Positions 1-7,998 are shown, counted from the first letter of the stretch. The stretch is DNA of 64,000 nucleotides from Labilithrix luteola (GCF_001263205.1 NZ_CP012333.1:8475501-8539500); one strand, 5' to 3'. Numbers and translations: made by a program. The notes: generated by a model from the letters alone, not told the origin.

Positions 1-83
1 GATGGGAATAAGTGGCTCGAAACGGCCCCGCCTGCGGTCGGAGGGGCAAAAAGACCCGCCCGTCGCGTGCCGCCTGTCCGGAT

Positions 84-113
84 TTGACACGCCTTCCAAG
101 TCAGGCTGATAAC
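84..113 (+). promoter_or_regulatory. Candidate sigma-70 promoter of the tol operon
   Basis: A perfect TTGACA hexamer (84-89) is followed after 18 bases by GATAAC (108-113), four of six matches to TATAAT. Transcription from it would begin at about 119-120, on the ATG chosen for tolQ, so tolQ would be leaderless or nearly so. No in-frame ATG or GTG occurs shortly downstream, and no good Shine-Dalgarno precedes the ATG, which fits a leaderless start. Position and hexamers are seen; activity is inferred. Confidence 0.4.
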
Positions 114-118
114 GGGGC

Positions 119-892
119 ATGGCTTTCGAGGTCCTTTCGTCGATCAACGTCGCGCTCAACGCGGGGCTCAACGCGGTTCAGCCTCAGGGTAGCGCGCCGG
201 CAGCAGCCGGGGGTGCGGCGCCAGAGCGGCTCGACCCGGTCCAGCTCGTTCTCCACGCGTCGGTGCCCGTGAAGCTCGTGCTCCTCGTGCTCCTCGCATT
301 TTCGGTCGTGTGCTGGATCGTGATCTTCGCCAAGTCGCTGCACCTCCAACGAGCGCGCAACGATTCGGAGAAGTTCATGAAGGCGTTCGACAGCGCCGGA
401 TCGCTCGATGCCCTTGCCCAGCAAGGCCTGTCGGCGTTCCGAGGCTCGCCCTTCGCGCGCATCTTCGCCACGGGCTACGACGAGATGGTGCGGCTCACGC
501 GCGGTGAGCGGGGCAAGCGCCTCGACGACGCCCAGGCCACCCACGTCGAGAGCATCACGCGCCGCGCGGCGGCCGCCGAGATCACCCACCTCGAGTCGTG
601 GATGAGCCTGCTCGGCACGATCGGCTCCACGGCCCCGTTCATCGGCCTCTTCGGCACGGTCTACGGCATCATGGATGCGTTTTTGAGCATCGGAAACCAG
701 CAGAGCGCGAACCTGCCGGTCGTTGCGCCGAAGATCGCCGAGGCGCTCATCGCAACGGCCATCGGTCTCGTCGCCGCGATCCCGAGCGTCATGGCCTACA
801 ACTTCTTCGCGCGTCGCGTCGGTGAGCTGGCGGACATCATGGATGCCTTCGCCGCCGACGTGGCCTCGCGCGCCAAGCTCGGGGGCGTCTAG
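119..892 (+). CDS. tolQ: TolQ, MotA/TolQ/ExbB proton-channel protein
   Basis: A 257-residue inner-membrane protein of the MotA/TolQ/ExbB family. It should form, with TolR, the proton-driven motor that energises TolA and keeps the outer membrane attached during division. Three membrane segments are visible at about residues 51-72, 163-187 and 205-230. The conserved block TIGSTAPFIGLFGTVYGIM lies at the start of the second one. An Ala/Gly/Pro-rich 40-residue N-terminal tail precedes the first helix. It is the first gene of a tight operon; tolR starts two bases after its stop. Calling it TolQ rather than ExbB rests mainly on the downstream tolB; a separate ExbB occurs at 9009. Confidence 0.9.
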   Translation: MAFEVLSSINVALNAGLNAVQPQGSAPAAAGGAAPERLDPVQLVLHASVPVKLVLLVLLAFSVVCWIVIFAKSLHLQRARNDSEKFMKAFDSAGSLDALAQQGLSAFRGSPFARIFATGYDEMVRLTRGERGKRLDDAQATHVESITRRAAAAEITHLESWMSLLGTIGSTAPFIGLFGTVYGIMDAFLSIGNQQSANLPVVAPKIAEALIATAIGLVAAIPSVMAYNFFARRVGELADIMDAFAADVASRAKLGGV

Positions 893-894
893 CC

Positions 895-1326
895 ATGGGA
901 ATGGGCGCCGCGGCAGGCGGCGGACGTGGGCGCCGCCGCATGGGCGGCATGAACGAGATCAACGTGACGCCGCTCATCGACGTCATGCTCGTGCTCCTCG
1001 TCATCTTCATGGTGACGGCTCCGCTGCTCACGACGGGCGTGCAAGTCGACCTGCCCAAGGTCAAGAGCGCGCCCATGCAGACCGACGATTCGAAGATGCT
1101 CGTCATCGTCACCGCCGACGAGCACGTCTACCTCGGCAAGGACGAGATCACCGACGCCGTCGAGGACAAGCTCAAGACCAACGCTCGCTTGCAAGAAGAG
1201 AGGGAGCTCTACGTTCAAGCCGACGAGAACGTGAAGTACGGCGCCGTGCTTCGCGTCATGGCGGCCGCGCGCAGTGCCGGCGTCGAGAAGCTCGGCATGG
1301 TCACCGACCCACTGGTCGTCAAATAG
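895..1326 (+). CDS. tolR: TolR, ExbD/TolR family
   Basis: A 143-residue single-pass inner-membrane protein, partner of TolQ. After a Gly/Arg-rich cytoplasmic start it carries the hallmark INVTPLIDVMLVLLVIFMV, with the proton-path aspartate at residue 29. A periplasmic ExbD/TolR domain follows to the C-terminus, including VDLPK just after the membrane. The ATG lies two bases after the tolQ stop, so translation is probably coupled. The stop codon is the first base triplet of a 14-bp tandem repeat (1324-1365). The family assignment is firm; the Tol rather than Exb role is from the operon. Confidence 0.9.
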   Translation: MGMGAAAGGGRGRRRMGGMNEINVTPLIDVMLVLLVIFMVTAPLLTTGVQVDLPKVKSAPMQTDDSKMLVIVTADEHVYLGKDEITDAVEDKLKTNARLQEERELYVQADENVKYGAVLRVMAAARSAGVEKLGMVTDPLVVK

Positions 1327-1368
1327 GCGTCGTGAAGTAGGCGTCGTGAAATAGGCGTCGTGAAGTGA
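1324..1368 (+). repeat. Tandem 14-bp repeat carrying successive stop codons after tolR
   Basis: The tolR stop codon opens a 14-bp unit TAGGCGTCGTGAAG, repeated three times (1324-1337, 1338-1351, 1352-1365; the middle copy ends in A), and then a TGA at 1366. Because 14 is not a multiple of three, the repeated stops at 1324, 1338, 1352 and 1366 fall in all three frames. The unit resembles the last codons of tolR itself (GTCGTCAAATAG), so it may have arisen by slippage duplication of the gene end. A comparable unit follows map at 58662-58692. Confidence 0.75.
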
Positions 1369-1424
1369 GCCTTCTTGGAATCTAGGTCGAATCGCGTCGT
1401 CGAACGTCGAGAGAGCAAACACCC

Positions 1425-2231
1425 GTGAAGCTGCCCGGAGTCCCCTACCGCCCGCGTTACACGTCCGACGAAGTCCTCGTCGGCATCGTGGTGGGCGTCG
1501 CGATCCATCTGCTCGCGGCAGGGCCCTTCGTTGCGAAGGCCGTCTTCCCGCACGCCGAGGAGAAGGAAGAATCTCCGCTCGTCTCGCGTCCTGTGGTGCA
1601 GGCCACCTTGCTCAAGCTCGGCAAGCCGCTCGACCCCAAGACGCTGCCTGACCGTCTCGTTCCGCAACAGCGCACCGCGCCGAAGCCTCAGCTCAATGCC
1701 TCGCGCGAAGATCCGCTGCAGAAGAAAGACGCCGGCGCGCCGCCTCCGCCCGACACGAAGGACTCGGACCTCTCGAACCTCATCGCCAAGAGCGACACCT
1801 TCGCGGAAGACGCCGGCAAAGCGCGACCCGAGGAAGGGCATCCCGACGGTATCGACGGTGGAACGGAGACCGATCCGAGCAAGGTTCGTGCGGGCGACAT
1901 GTACGCCGCGCAGCTCAGTCAGTTCTTCGCGCAGCGCCTCACCGTGCCGACGGTCATCTCCGTCGGGGAAGCGCGCAGGCTGTGCGTCGCCGTGCAGGTC
2001 AACATCGGCCGCAACATGACCATCTGGCATGTGCGTACGGGGCCGGTCATTCCGAGCGGTAACGAGCTCTTCGACGACGCCGCACGGACCATGCTTCTCA
2101 AGCTTTTGGACGACAAGACAGCGCTCCCCGCACCCCCCAAGGAAGTCGACGAACAGTACCGGGGGCGTACCGTGCAACTTGTCATTCAGGGGGATCCTCA
2201 TGGAGACTCGTCCCGATGCATGCCCAAGTGA
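1425..2231 (+). CDS. TolA/TonB-like energy transducer of the Tol operon
   Basis: A 268-residue protein in the tolA position. It has a short cytoplasmic start, one membrane anchor at about residues 17-40, a charged Pro-containing linker (about 41-150), and a C-terminal TonB/TolA-type domain (about 155-255). Within that domain ISVGEARRLCVAVQVNIG and the terminal VQLVIQG strand are visible. It would span the periplasm and transmit TolQ-TolR motion to TolB. The start is GTG; the operon gap is about 100 bases, partly the 14-bp repeat. It is shorter than enterobacterial TolA and lacks the long helical domain. TolA function is inferred from position. Confidence 0.75.
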   Translation: MKLPGVPYRPRYTSDEVLVGIVVGVAIHLLAAGPFVAKAVFPHAEEKEESPLVSRPVVQATLLKLGKPLDPKTLPDRLVPQQRTAPKPQLNASREDPLQKKDAGAPPPPDTKDSDLSNLIAKSDTFAEDAGKARPEEGHPDGIDGGTETDPSKVRAGDMYAAQLSQFFAQRLTVPTVISVGEARRLCVAVQVNIGRNMTIWHVRTGPVIPSGNELFDDAARTMLLKLLDDKTALPAPPKEVDEQYRGRTVQLVIQGDPHGDSSRCMPK

Positions 2232-3535
2232 GCCGCTTTGCCCGTCGCGTGTCGCCGTTCCTCCTTGCGGGAGCGGCCGCTGCTTGGCTGACCCTCACGC
2301 TGCCCGCTGGCGCGCAGCCTTCGGGCGCGGCAGCGCCCTCGAGTAGCTCGCTGCCTCCGGCGAGCGGTGGCGGCGTCACCACGGTCGTCGTCTCGGGCGG
2401 TACGCGCTCGCTCTTCAAGATCGCCGTCACCCCCATTCCGGGCGACGCCACGGTCTCGAACACCGTCGTCGACACCGCGAGCCGCGACTTCACGCTCTCG
2501 AGCATCTTCCAGGTCCTCGACCCGAAGAGCTTCACGGCCAACCTCGCGCAGGAGGGCGTGGCGATCGATCCGGCCTCCTGGCGCAACATCGGCGCCGAAG
2601 GCGTCGTGAAGGGCAACGCGTCGATGCGCGGCTCGAACGTGCACCTCGAGATGCGCCTCTACGTGGTGTCGCGCGGCTCGGATGCCGTGCTCAAGAAGGA
2701 ATACGACGTCGCGCCGAACGCCGTTCGAGGCGCGGTTCACCAGTTCGATAACGAGGTCGTGAAGTACTTTACCGGCACCGCCGGCAGCTTCGGCTCGCGC
2801 CTCGTCTTCAGCGCCACGACGGGCAGGGGACAGAAGGGCATCTTCGGCATCGACAGCGACGGCCAGGGCCTCGGTCGCTTGCCGGCGGTCTCCAACGTTG
2901 CTCTCGCCCCGGCCTTTGGACCCGGCGGCGTCTACTACTCGGGCGGTTTGCCCGACGGCAGCTACCAGCTCTTCAAGGTTGGCAACCCCGCTGCCGTCCT
3001 CAAGCACGCCGGCCTCGTATTCGGCGTCGCCTTCGGCGCCGGCAAGATGGCGCTCGTCATCTCGCAAGGCGGCCAGAGCGACATTTGGGTCGGCTCGCCC
3101 GATGGCAGCAACCTCAGCAAGGCCACCAAGGGCGGACTCAACACCCACCCCGCCTTCGGCCCCGGCGGCCAGCTCGCGTACGTCTCGAACGAAGGCGGCA
3201 ACCCGCAGATTTACGTCGACGGCAAGCGCGTCAGCTTCCGCGGCACGTACAACATGGCCCCCGCGTGGTGCAACGACCCCGAAGGCCAGAAGATCCTCTT
3301 CATGGGCCGCGACGGCGGCACCTGGGACATCTTCAGCTCCGACCTCGGCGGCGGCAACGTGAAGCGCCTCACCCAGGACCAGGGCTCGAACACCTACCCG
3401 GCCTGCTCGCCCGACGGCCGCACCGTCGCGTTCTTCTCGACCCGAGGCGGTCTGTACCTCTCGAACACGCAGGGACAGAACCAGCAGAAGATCGCGAGCG
3501 TGACGGGCGAGAGCTTGCGCTGGGAAGGGAACTGA
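2216..3535 (+). CDS. tolB: TolB, periplasmic beta-propeller of the Tol system
   Basis: A 439-residue secreted protein with a signal peptide ending near AGAQ (about residue 34). An N-terminal TolB domain follows (about 55-190), then a WD40/TolB propeller (about 200-435) with repeated blades such as GGQSDIWVGSPDG, NEGGNPQIYVDGK and RDGGTWDIFSSDL. It binds TolA and peptidoglycan-associated lipoprotein at the outer membrane. It overlaps the TolA-like gene by 16 bases from ATG 2216; a GTG at 2228 gives the classic four-base GTGA overlap and is an equally plausible start. No pal or cpoB follows, unlike most tol clusters. Confidence 0.88.
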   Translation: MHAQVSRFARRVSPFLLAGAAAAWLTLTLPAGAQPSGAAAPSSSSLPPASGGGVTTVVVSGGTRSLFKIAVTPIPGDATVSNTVVDTASRDFTLSSIFQVLDPKSFTANLAQEGVAIDPASWRNIGAEGVVKGNASMRGSNVHLEMRLYVVSRGSDAVLKKEYDVAPNAVRGAVHQFDNEVVKYFTGTAGSFGSRLVFSATTGRGQKGIFGIDSDGQGLGRLPAVSNVALAPAFGPGGVYYSGGLPDGSYQLFKVGNPAAVLKHAGLVFGVAFGAGKMALVISQGGQSDIWVGSPDGSNLSKATKGGLNTHPAFGPGGQLAYVSNEGGNPQIYVDGKRVSFRGTYNMAPAWCNDPEGQKILFMGRDGGTWDIFSSDLGGGNVKRLTQDQGSNTYPACSPDGRTVAFFSTRGGLYLSNTQGQNQQKIASVTGESLRWEGN

Positions 3536-3587
3536 GCAGGAGCAGCAGCACCTTCCGAGCAGCCGCCCGAGCAGGTGTGCTCGACCC

Positions 3588-3690
3588 TCATCCCCAGCCC
3601 TTCTCCCTAAGGGAGAAGGGGGGAGAGGATCGTTGCTGTACTGCGAGCTCCGCTCCCCTCATCCCAGCCCTTCTCCCGGAGGGAGAAGGG
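3588..3690. repeat. REP-like palindromes after tolB
   Basis: Two copies of a palindromic element of the form CCCTTCTCCC-N4-GGGAGAAGGG, each preceded by CTCATCCC(C)AG, lie at about 3588-3620 and 3658-3690. Two more palindromes are inside the tandem repeat that follows. They resemble the short GC-rich extragenic palindromes common in Proteobacteria and Myxococcota and may also act as terminators for the tol operon. The 3536-4108 gap holds no convincing gene. Confidence 0.7.
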
Positions 3691-3697
3691 CTCTAGG

Positions 3698-3982
3698 CAG
3701 CGAAAGCTGGCACGGAGGCGTGTGCAGAACTTTCACGTGAGCGTGTAGCGGTCACCCGCGCGTTCCCCGGTGAGTTCTCCTCCCTTCTCCCTCTGGGAGA
3801 AGGGAGGGGGATGAGGGCAGCGGATTTCACCGGGAGGGAGCAGCGAAAGCCGGCACGGAGGCGTGTGCAGACCTTTCACGTGAGCGTGTAACGGTCACCC
3901 GCGCGTTCCCCGGTGAGTTCTCCTCCCTTCTCCCTCTGGGAGAAGGGCGGGGGATGAGGGCAGGGAATTTAACAGGAGGGAG
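3698..3982 (+). repeat. Tandem duplication of about 142 bp
   Basis: Two adjacent copies, 3698-3840 and 3841-3982, are nearly identical for about 115 bases and then drift over the last 25. Each begins CAGCGAAAGC, contains TTTCACGTGAGCGTGTA and ends in a REP-like palindrome (CCCTTCTCCCTCTGGGAGAAGGG is within it) followed by GGAGGGAG. No open reading frame is shared. Each unit may be a compound mobile REP element or a slippage duplication. Confidence 0.8.
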
Positions 3983-4042
3983 CCGCGGATTTCTCCGGCA
4001 AGAGCGCCGCGGATCTCCGGCAAGAGCGCCGCGGATTCCGCA
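3982..4042 (+). repeat. Short direct repeat, CCGCGGAT-type
   Basis: The string CCGCGGAT occurs three times in about 60 bases, twice followed by a CTCCGGCAAGAGCG block. This looks like a small slippage array between the larger duplication and the small gene at 4109. No function is evident. Confidence 0.55.
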
Positions 4043-4108
4043 GACGGAGCGGTGCGCTTCTCCTGGAGAAAGCACCGCCTCCGGGCGGCAGACAGCGGCG
4101 GCTTTCTC

Positions 4109-4315
4109 TCAGCGCCGCGCGCCCAGGCGCGCCACGATTTCCTGGAGCTCTGCGATGCTCATGTCGACGTGCTCGAGCACGCGGCCGTACAACATGGGGA
4201 GGGGGACCATGCGGCCGTCACGCTCCTTCTGGAGCTCGCCGAGCATCCACAAGACGACGCGCTCCTTGCGCGTGAGGCCGTCGCGCGCGTCGGGAAGGTC
4301 GGCGTCTCTCGTCAT
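4109..4315 (-). CDS. Small hypothetical protein, 68 residues
   Basis: A short, highly charged protein that I do not recognise. It reads as three predicted helices: LTRKERVVLWMLGELQKER, a central MVPLPMLYGRVLEHVDM, and a C-terminal SIAELQEIVARLGARR. The arrangement is reminiscent of a small helical or winged-helix-like DNA- or protein-binding module, but no diagnostic motif is present. Codon choice (G/C third positions) is like neighbouring genes. It stands alone in the minus direction between repeats and the phosphate-type locus. Confidence 0.5.
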   Translation of the reverse strand: MTRDADLPDARDGLTRKERVVLWMLGELQKERDGRMVPLPMLYGRVLEHVDMSIAELQEIVARLGARR

Positions 4316-4887
4316 CGCAAGGAAGAAGAGTACGGCCGAACCGCGCCGTCGTCACTTCTCCCGACGTGTGAGCTTACGTGTGTCGAATGACGGTTGTGCT
4401 TATTTGATATTACGTAGGCACATTCCTGTCGACGATTGAGCCTGCGTTGCTCTTGCAACCCAGTCGCCGAACGCTCGAGGCGTCCCGGCCACAAGGGCAT
4501 TGCCAGGCGATCGGGGCGTGTCGCGAGGGCTTCGGCACGTGCGTGTCGATGGCGTGGGGGAGAGCCTCGCGAAGTGTGTGTGTGAACTCGTCATGGCAGC
4601 GCTTGATGAGGGTGTTGTTGCATCCTGCACTGATTGTGACGTCACAAGCCGCCACATGAGCGAGTGATTGCGCAATTCGCGTGACGAACGCGAAAGCTGA
4701 ACCGTCGATCGCGTGGCGAGATTTCGGCTCTCGCGTGAACTGCCCGTCGGTTGTCACAAAGAGCTCACAAGAAGGCCGTCATGCGCTCGCACGAAAGTCG
4801 CAAAACGCGCACGTCCACTTCACGTGAGGCCCGTAGCCTCCGACGCGCTCGTCGAAGCGTGAATCGCGAGCAGGAAGGTAACTTCGA
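4316..4887. other. 572-bp intergenic region upstream of the PstS-like gene
   Basis: No open reading frame here has convincing codon use. It contains a relatively AT-rich patch near 4395-4425, probably promoter sequence for the small minus-strand gene, and a PhoB-box-like repeat at 4751-4770. A weak sigma-54-like element with GG/GC spacing of 12 lies at about 4714-4729. The Shine-Dalgarno AGGAAGG of the next gene is at 4872-4878. Confidence 0.6.
4751..4770 (+). promoter_or_regulatory. PhoB-box-like direct repeat
   Basis: The sequence TTGTCACAAAGAGCTCAC (4751-4768) matches about 12 of 18 positions of the E. coli Pho box. TCACAA recurs exactly 11 bases apart (4754-4759 and 4765-4770), the helical-turn spacing expected for a PhoB/OmpR-type dimer. 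It lies about 120 bp before the PstS-like gene, which is followed by an OprP/O-like porin. Match and spacing are seen; control by a PhoB homologue is inferred. Confidence 0.45.
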
Positions 4888-6117
4888 ATGAAACGTCCGT
4901 TCTTCTCGGGCGCGCTCGCCACCGGCGCCGCGCTCGCGACGATGGTTTGTGCTTCGTCCACGGCTTTTGCGGCCAACCCGCAGTGCAGCACGCTTGGTGG
5001 CGACCAGGTTTACCTCGCTGGTTCCAGCGCGGTGAAGCCGGTCCTCAAGCAGCTCAGCGCGACGCTCAAGGGCGCCGGCAGCTCGATTCGCCTCATCTAC
5101 CAGAGCACCGCCTCGTGCAATGGTCTCAGCGAAGTCGCTACCCAGACGGGTGACAAGACGAGCGGCAGCTACTGGGACGACGCGGGGACCGAGCTGAAGT
5201 GCGATGTCGATACGACCGCCGGGCACATCCCGGACATCGGTCTCTCGGACGTCTACGCTTCGACGTGCGACGGCGTGACCGTCCCGGCGACCGGCTTCAA
5301 GGACTTCCACGGCCCGGTGCAGGTCATGACCTTCGTGGCGCCCCCGTCGTCGAGGGAAAGCTCGATCAGCGCAGAAGCGGCTTCGGTCGTTTACGGCTTT
5401 GGCGGCACGGGTACGGTCGTTACCCCGTGGAGCGACAAGACGGCGCTCTTCCAGCGCCCCGACACCTCCGGCACCCGCCGCATGATCGGCAAGGCCATCG
5501 GCCTCCAGATCAGCAAGTGGAACGGCACGGAAAAGTCCGGCAGCGGTGACGTTCTCAGCGCCGTCCACACGGCGGACGCGACGAACCCCAACGGCGGTCT
5601 CGGCATCCTGGCGGCGGACTACGCGGACACGAACCGCGCGGGTACGCAGTCGGCGGTCAAGATCCTCGCGTTCCAGCCCAAGGGCTCGAGCTGCGCACTC
5701 CTCCCGGACTCGTCGTCGACCTCGTTCGACAAGGTGAACGTCCGCTCGGGCAAGTACACGATCTGGGGTGCTCTCCACCTCCTCACGAAGGTCGACGGTG
5801 CGGGCGTCCCGACCAACCCCAACGTGAAGACCGTCATCAACTACTTCACGCGCGAAGGTCTCGACGCCGCGGCGAAGAAGACGATGATCGACACGGAAGT
5901 CGCGGCTCACACGATCCCGTGGTGCGCGATGAACGTGAAGCGTGATGGTGAGGTCGGCGACGTTCAGTCGGTGGCCTACCAGCCCGAGGAGCCGTGCGGC
6001 TGCTACTTCGAGTCGAAGGCCCAGGGTACGGCGCCCTCGACGTGTAAGGCGTGCACCGCGGACACGGAGTGCGGTGGTTCGAACAAGTGCCGCTACGGCT
6101 ACTGCGAGGCGAGGTGA
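4888..6117 (+). CDS. PstS-like secreted substrate-binding protein with Cys-rich tail
   Basis: A 409-residue exported protein with a signal peptide cleaved near STAFA-AN (residue 28). It is built like a PstS-type periplasmic binding protein: an N-terminal GSSAVKP loop (45-51), DIGLSDVYAS, and RPDTSGT (190-196), which matches the phosphate-binding RxDxSGT loop of PstS. A C-terminal module of about 40 residues with seven or eight cysteines (CGCYF, CKACTADTECGG, CRYGYCEAR) is not part of classical PstS and may be a disulfide-knotted surface domain. The ATG has AGGAAGG nine bases upstream. No pstCAB permease genes follow; instead a porin and TonB apparatus do. Phosphate as ligand is inferred. A truncated paralogue begins at 63543. 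Confidence 0.75.
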   Translation: MKRPFFSGALATGAALATMVCASSTAFAANPQCSTLGGDQVYLAGSSAVKPVLKQLSATLKGAGSSIRLIYQSTASCNGLSEVATQTGDKTSGSYWDDAGTELKCDVDTTAGHIPDIGLSDVYASTCDGVTVPATGFKDFHGPVQVMTFVAPPSSRESSISAEAASVVYGFGGTGTVVTPWSDKTALFQRPDTSGTRRMIGKAIGLQISKWNGTEKSGSGDVLSAVHTADATNPNGGLGILAADYADTNRAGTQSAVKILAFQPKGSSCALLPDSSSTSFDKVNVRSGKYTIWGALHLLTKVDGAGVPTNPNVKTVINYFTREGLDAAAKKTMIDTEVAAHTIPWCAMNVKRDGEVGDVQSVAYQPEEPCGCYFESKAQGTAPSTCKACTADTECGGSNKCRYGYCEAR

Positions 6118-6122
6118 TCATC

Positions 6123-6386
6123 ATGAACCGTAAGACCATTGCGATCCTCGCGACCGTTCTCGGCGCGGGCCTCATGACGCTCGCGGCGTGCAGCAGCGAC
6201 TCGTCGAGCGCCACCGACGGCCCGAAGAACAACCCGCCGATCACCAACCCGGACAACAAGGACGGCGGCAACACCAACCCCGACGGCGGCAACACCGACC
6301 CCGACGGCGGTGAGCCCGAGACGTGCACCGGCTCGACGTTCGACAACACCCGTATCCCGGGCTGGCCGACCGTCCCGACGCCCTGA
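6123..6386 (+). CDS. Small lipoprotein with NPDGGNTDPDGG linker
   Basis: An 87-residue lipoprotein with lipobox LAAC (Cys 23). It is almost entirely a low-complexity Asp/Asn/Gly/Pro linker containing NTNPDGGNTDPDGG, then a short tail with one further Cys in ETCTGSTFDNT. It starts five bases after the PstS-like stop, so the two are probably co-translated. No function is recognisable. It could be a surface tether or a partner pairing with the Cys-rich tail of the preceding protein. Confidence 0.7.
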   Translation: MNRKTIAILATVLGAGLMTLAACSSDSSSATDGPKNNPPITNPDNKDGGNTNPDGGNTDPDGGEPETCTGSTFDNTRIPGWPTVPTP

Positions 6387-6407
6387 TTCGAACCTTTGTC
6401 CGCTCGT

Positions 6408-6435
6408 CCCGGCGTATCGCTCAGCGATCGCCGGG
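6408..6435 (+). terminator. Strong intercistronic hairpin
   Basis: CCCGGCGTATCGCT and AGCGATCGCCGGG form a stem of about 13 bp with one bulged base and almost no loop. No T-run follows, so it may be a processing or attenuation structure that lowers read-through from the binding-protein genes into the porin gene. The structure is seen; its role is inferred. Confidence 0.5.
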
Positions 6436-6477
6436 GCGGCGGGCTCTCGCCTGACGCCTAATTAGAGCTCGAGATCG

Positions 6478-7998
6478 ATGCATTCTTCGTTGAGTCGTTC
6501 GGCGGCGATCCTCGCATTCGCCTCCACCCTCGTCGTCGCTCGTTCCGCCCACGCGCAAAACAAAGCGCAGGACGACGATGACGATCTCGTCGTTCCTTCG
6601 ACGCCGGGTTCCCAGCCGGCCAAGGCGCCCGCGAGCGCCCCTGCGACTGCTCCCGCCGCGCCCAAGCCGGCCGGTGCAGCACCTCAGTCTCCTGCAACCG
6701 CGCCTGCAGCGGCGAATGCCGCCCCCGCTTCGGCCGACGTTCAAGAGCGCCTCGCCGTGCTCGAACAAGAGGCGAAGGAAGCGCGTGAACGCAATGGAGT
6801 GCTCGGGCATCTCGCCGAGCTTCTTGCGCCGTACCGTGTGACCGGCTTCCTCCAGAGCGAATACCAGACGAACCAGACGTCGGAGGACCAGCTCGGTCAG
6901 GGCGGAACGCTCCTCAACAAGGATCGCTTCACGCTCCGTCGCGCGCGCGTTCGCGTCGACGGCGAGTACAAGTATGCCGCCCTCCAGATCGAGGCCGACG
7001 GCAACACGATTCGTGGACCGCAGATGCGGATCCTCCACGCCTTCGGCACGCTCAAGGTGCCGGGCAACGATCCCAAGGTGCCGCTCGCGGCGGTGACCAT
7101 GGGTCTCTTCGATACGCCGTTCGGCTACGAGCTGACGGAGTGGCCGCGCAACCGCTGGTTCATGGAGCGCACGTCGGCTTCGCAGGCCTTCTTCTCGGCC
7201 GAGCCGGACGTCGGCATCAAGCTCCACGGCGGCATCTCGTTCCTCCGCTGGGACATCGCCTTCATGAACGGCGAGCCGCTCGAGAACAAGAACGGCTTCC
7301 CCGGCCTTACGCCCCGCTCCGAAAAGGACATCGTCTTCCGCGTCGGCGCCGAGACCACGCCGCGTAGCGACCTCGGCGTCTCCGGTCACGTCTCCGCGCT
7401 TCGCGGCAAGGGCTTCCACTCCGGCACCGACGCCACCAAGGGTTTCGTCCAGTGGAAGGACGCCAACGAAGATGGCGCCATCCAGCCCACCGAGCTCTCG
7501 GGCGTCTCGGCCGCCTCGGCCACGCCTTCGCAGACGTTCGATCGCTGGGCGGTCGGCGCCGACCTTCAGGTCCGCCTTCGCACGGAGCTCGGTCAGACGA
7601 TGCTCTACGGCGAGCTCGTTCTCGCGAACAACCTCGACCGCACGCTGTTCATCGCCGACCCGGTCACGAACGGCACGGACTCGCGCGAACTCGGCTTCTA
7701 CGCCGGCTTCACGCAGGAAGTCACCAAGTGGGGTGTCGTCGGCTTTCGCTACGACCACTACGACCCCAACGCCGACTTCTTCGACAAGCGCGGCGGCAAG
7801 CTGATTCCGACCTCGCAGGCGATCGACACGTTCTCGCCGATGGTCGGTCTCGTCCTCCCGGATCCGAAGGGCACGGACCGCGCGCGCCTCTTGTTCCAGT
7901 ACGACATCATCCGGGACAAGCTCGCGCGTGACGACCGCGGTCTTCCGCACGATCTCAAGAACAACGTCCTCACTCTCCGCCTGCAGGTGGCACTGTGA
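6478..7998 (+). CDS. Phosphate-selective porin O/P-like outer-membrane protein
   Basis: A 506-residue outer-membrane protein with a signal peptide ending SAHA-QN (residue 26). Next come an acidic DDDDD stretch (32-36), an Ala/Pro-rich linker (about 40-85), a short coiled coil VQERLAVLEQEAKEARERN, and a beta-barrel of about 390 residues. The barrel holds Porin_O_P-type features such as RRARVRVDGEYKYAALQIEAD, GLFDTPFGYELTEWPRNRW and VVGFRYDHYDPNADFF. The coiled coil before the barrel recalls trimerising segments of OprP-type porins. It would let anions cross the outer membrane. Family by motif pattern is fairly secure; selectivity for phosphate is inferred from family and context. Confidence 0.78.
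   Translation: MHSSLSRSAAILAFASTLVVARSAHAQNKAQDDDDDLVVPSTPGSQPAKAPASAPATAPAAPKPAGAAPQSPATAPAAANAAPASADVQERLAVLEQEAKEARERNGVLGHLAELLAPYRVTGFLQSEYQTNQTSEDQLGQGGTLLNKDRFTLRRARVRVDGEYKYAALQIEADGNTIRGPQMRILHAFGTLKVPGNDPKVPLAAVTMGLFDTPFGYELTEWPRNRWFMERTSASQAFFSAEPDVGIKLHGGISFLRWDIAFMNGEPLENKNGFPGLTPRSEKDIVFRVGAETTPRSDLGVSGHVSALRGKGFHSGTDATKGFVQWKDANEDGAIQPTELSGVSAASATPSQTFDRWAVGADLQVRLRTELGQTMLYGELVLANNLDRTLFIADPVTNGTDSRELGFYAGFTQEVTKWGVVGFRYDHYDPNADFFDKRGGKLIPTSQAIDTFSPMVGLVLPDPKGTDRARLLFQYDIIRDKLARDDRGLPHDLKNNVLTLRLQVAL

Noticed and set aside
4714..4729. Sigma-54-like element upstream of the PstS-like gene at 4888
   Set aside because: GG/GC spacing is right but the -24 element is incomplete (TGGCGAG instead of TGGCACG); too weak alone.
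4410..4757. A 115-codon minus-strand frame before the PstS-like gene
   Set aside because: Mixed codon use, no start context and no recognisable structure; it overlaps the Pho-box-like site.
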